A stretch of 64,000 nt of DNA, taken from positions 3,799,317 through 3,863,316 of the forward strand of contig OY718804.1 in NCBI GenBank assembly GCA_963070105.1, written 5' to 3'. Positions 63,901 to 64,000 of this stretch are shown one piece after another (the stretch's first letter is position 1; each line of letters starts with the position of its first letter). The DNA comes from Litomosoides sigmodontis. Its lineage: Eukaryota; Nematoda; Chromadorea; Rhabditida; Onchocercidae. The notes below the pieces were generated by a model. The model had not been told where the DNA came from, ran no database searches, and saw nothing but the letters and a program-made list of their open reading frames with translations. The translations under genes were made by a program, and so were the position numbers.

Positions 63901-64000
63901 TAAGATGGGAATAAAATGGAACGAAATGCTTGAAGGTCAGATTAAAATCCATTAAAAGTTGAATTAGATCATTCGATTAAATGTAGAAATGAGTTATGTA
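60970..64000. other. Upstream region of the - strand gene, mostly non-coding
   Basis: AT-rich sequence without a supported gene. A block at 63120-63330 is open on both strands and a possible 26-nt first exon lies at 63582-63607 on the - strand. Short simple-sequence stretches only (for example GATGAT near 63000-63025 and GGTGGT near 63080-63095). Confidence 0.55.
63582..63607 (-). CDS. Weak candidate first coding exon
   Basis: ATG at 63605-63607 opens MAQWMAKA and meets a strong donor (GCGAA|GTGAGT) after 26 nt. No downstream exon with the matching phase could be identified before 60951, so this may be chance. Confidence 0.2.

Overview
The window is eukaryotic and almost certainly from a nematode. 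It is AT-rich, its genes are broken into many short exons, and nearly all introns end in the nematode-type acceptor TTTTCAG or TTTTAG. One gene is a clear orthologue of nematode MIG-10, including an N-terminal stretch that, as far as I remember it, matches Caenorhabditis MIG-10. Introns of about 60 nt to 11 kb and many microsatellites suggest a parasitic lineage with fairly large introns, but the species cannot be told from the sequence. All exon models below were assembled by hand from splice sites and reading-frame phase; none has transcript support.

Layout: (1) 1-2104, + strand: the 3' end of a gamma-tubulin complex component gene of the GCP2/GCP3 type, cut by the window start. (2) 2105-7365: intergenic or regulatory sequence with a pair of forkhead-type sites. 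(3) 7366-36660, + strand: a complete mig-10 (MRL/lamellipodin/RIAM family) model of 14 coding exons and about 1,011 residues. It has an acidic N terminus, a polyQ tract, RA and PH domains, an Ena/VASP-type FPPPP ligand and a proline-rich SH3 ligand. Intron 1 is about 10.9 kb and appears to use a GC donor. A possible alternative C terminus lies at 37006-37616. (4) 38694-60369, - strand: a large gene converging on mig-10, with about 33 coding exons and an inferred product of about 1,550 residues. I do not recognise it. It carries short repeated motifs, charged helices, several possible promoters, a composite internal or terminal exon, a 24-nt microexon and two probable GC-AG introns. A further exon at 60819-60951 may be one of its 5' exons. 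(5) 60970-64000: mostly non-coding, with one weak first-exon candidate.

Functionally, MIG-10 couples Ras-family and phosphoinositide signals to Ena/VASP-driven actin assembly in cell migration and axon guidance. The GCP nucleates microtubules. The - strand gene looks like a modular scaffold of mainly disordered and coiled-coil sequence, but its function is unknown. No operon spacing, tRNA, rRNA, transposon with intact coding capacity, CRISPR or prokaryotic element was seen.
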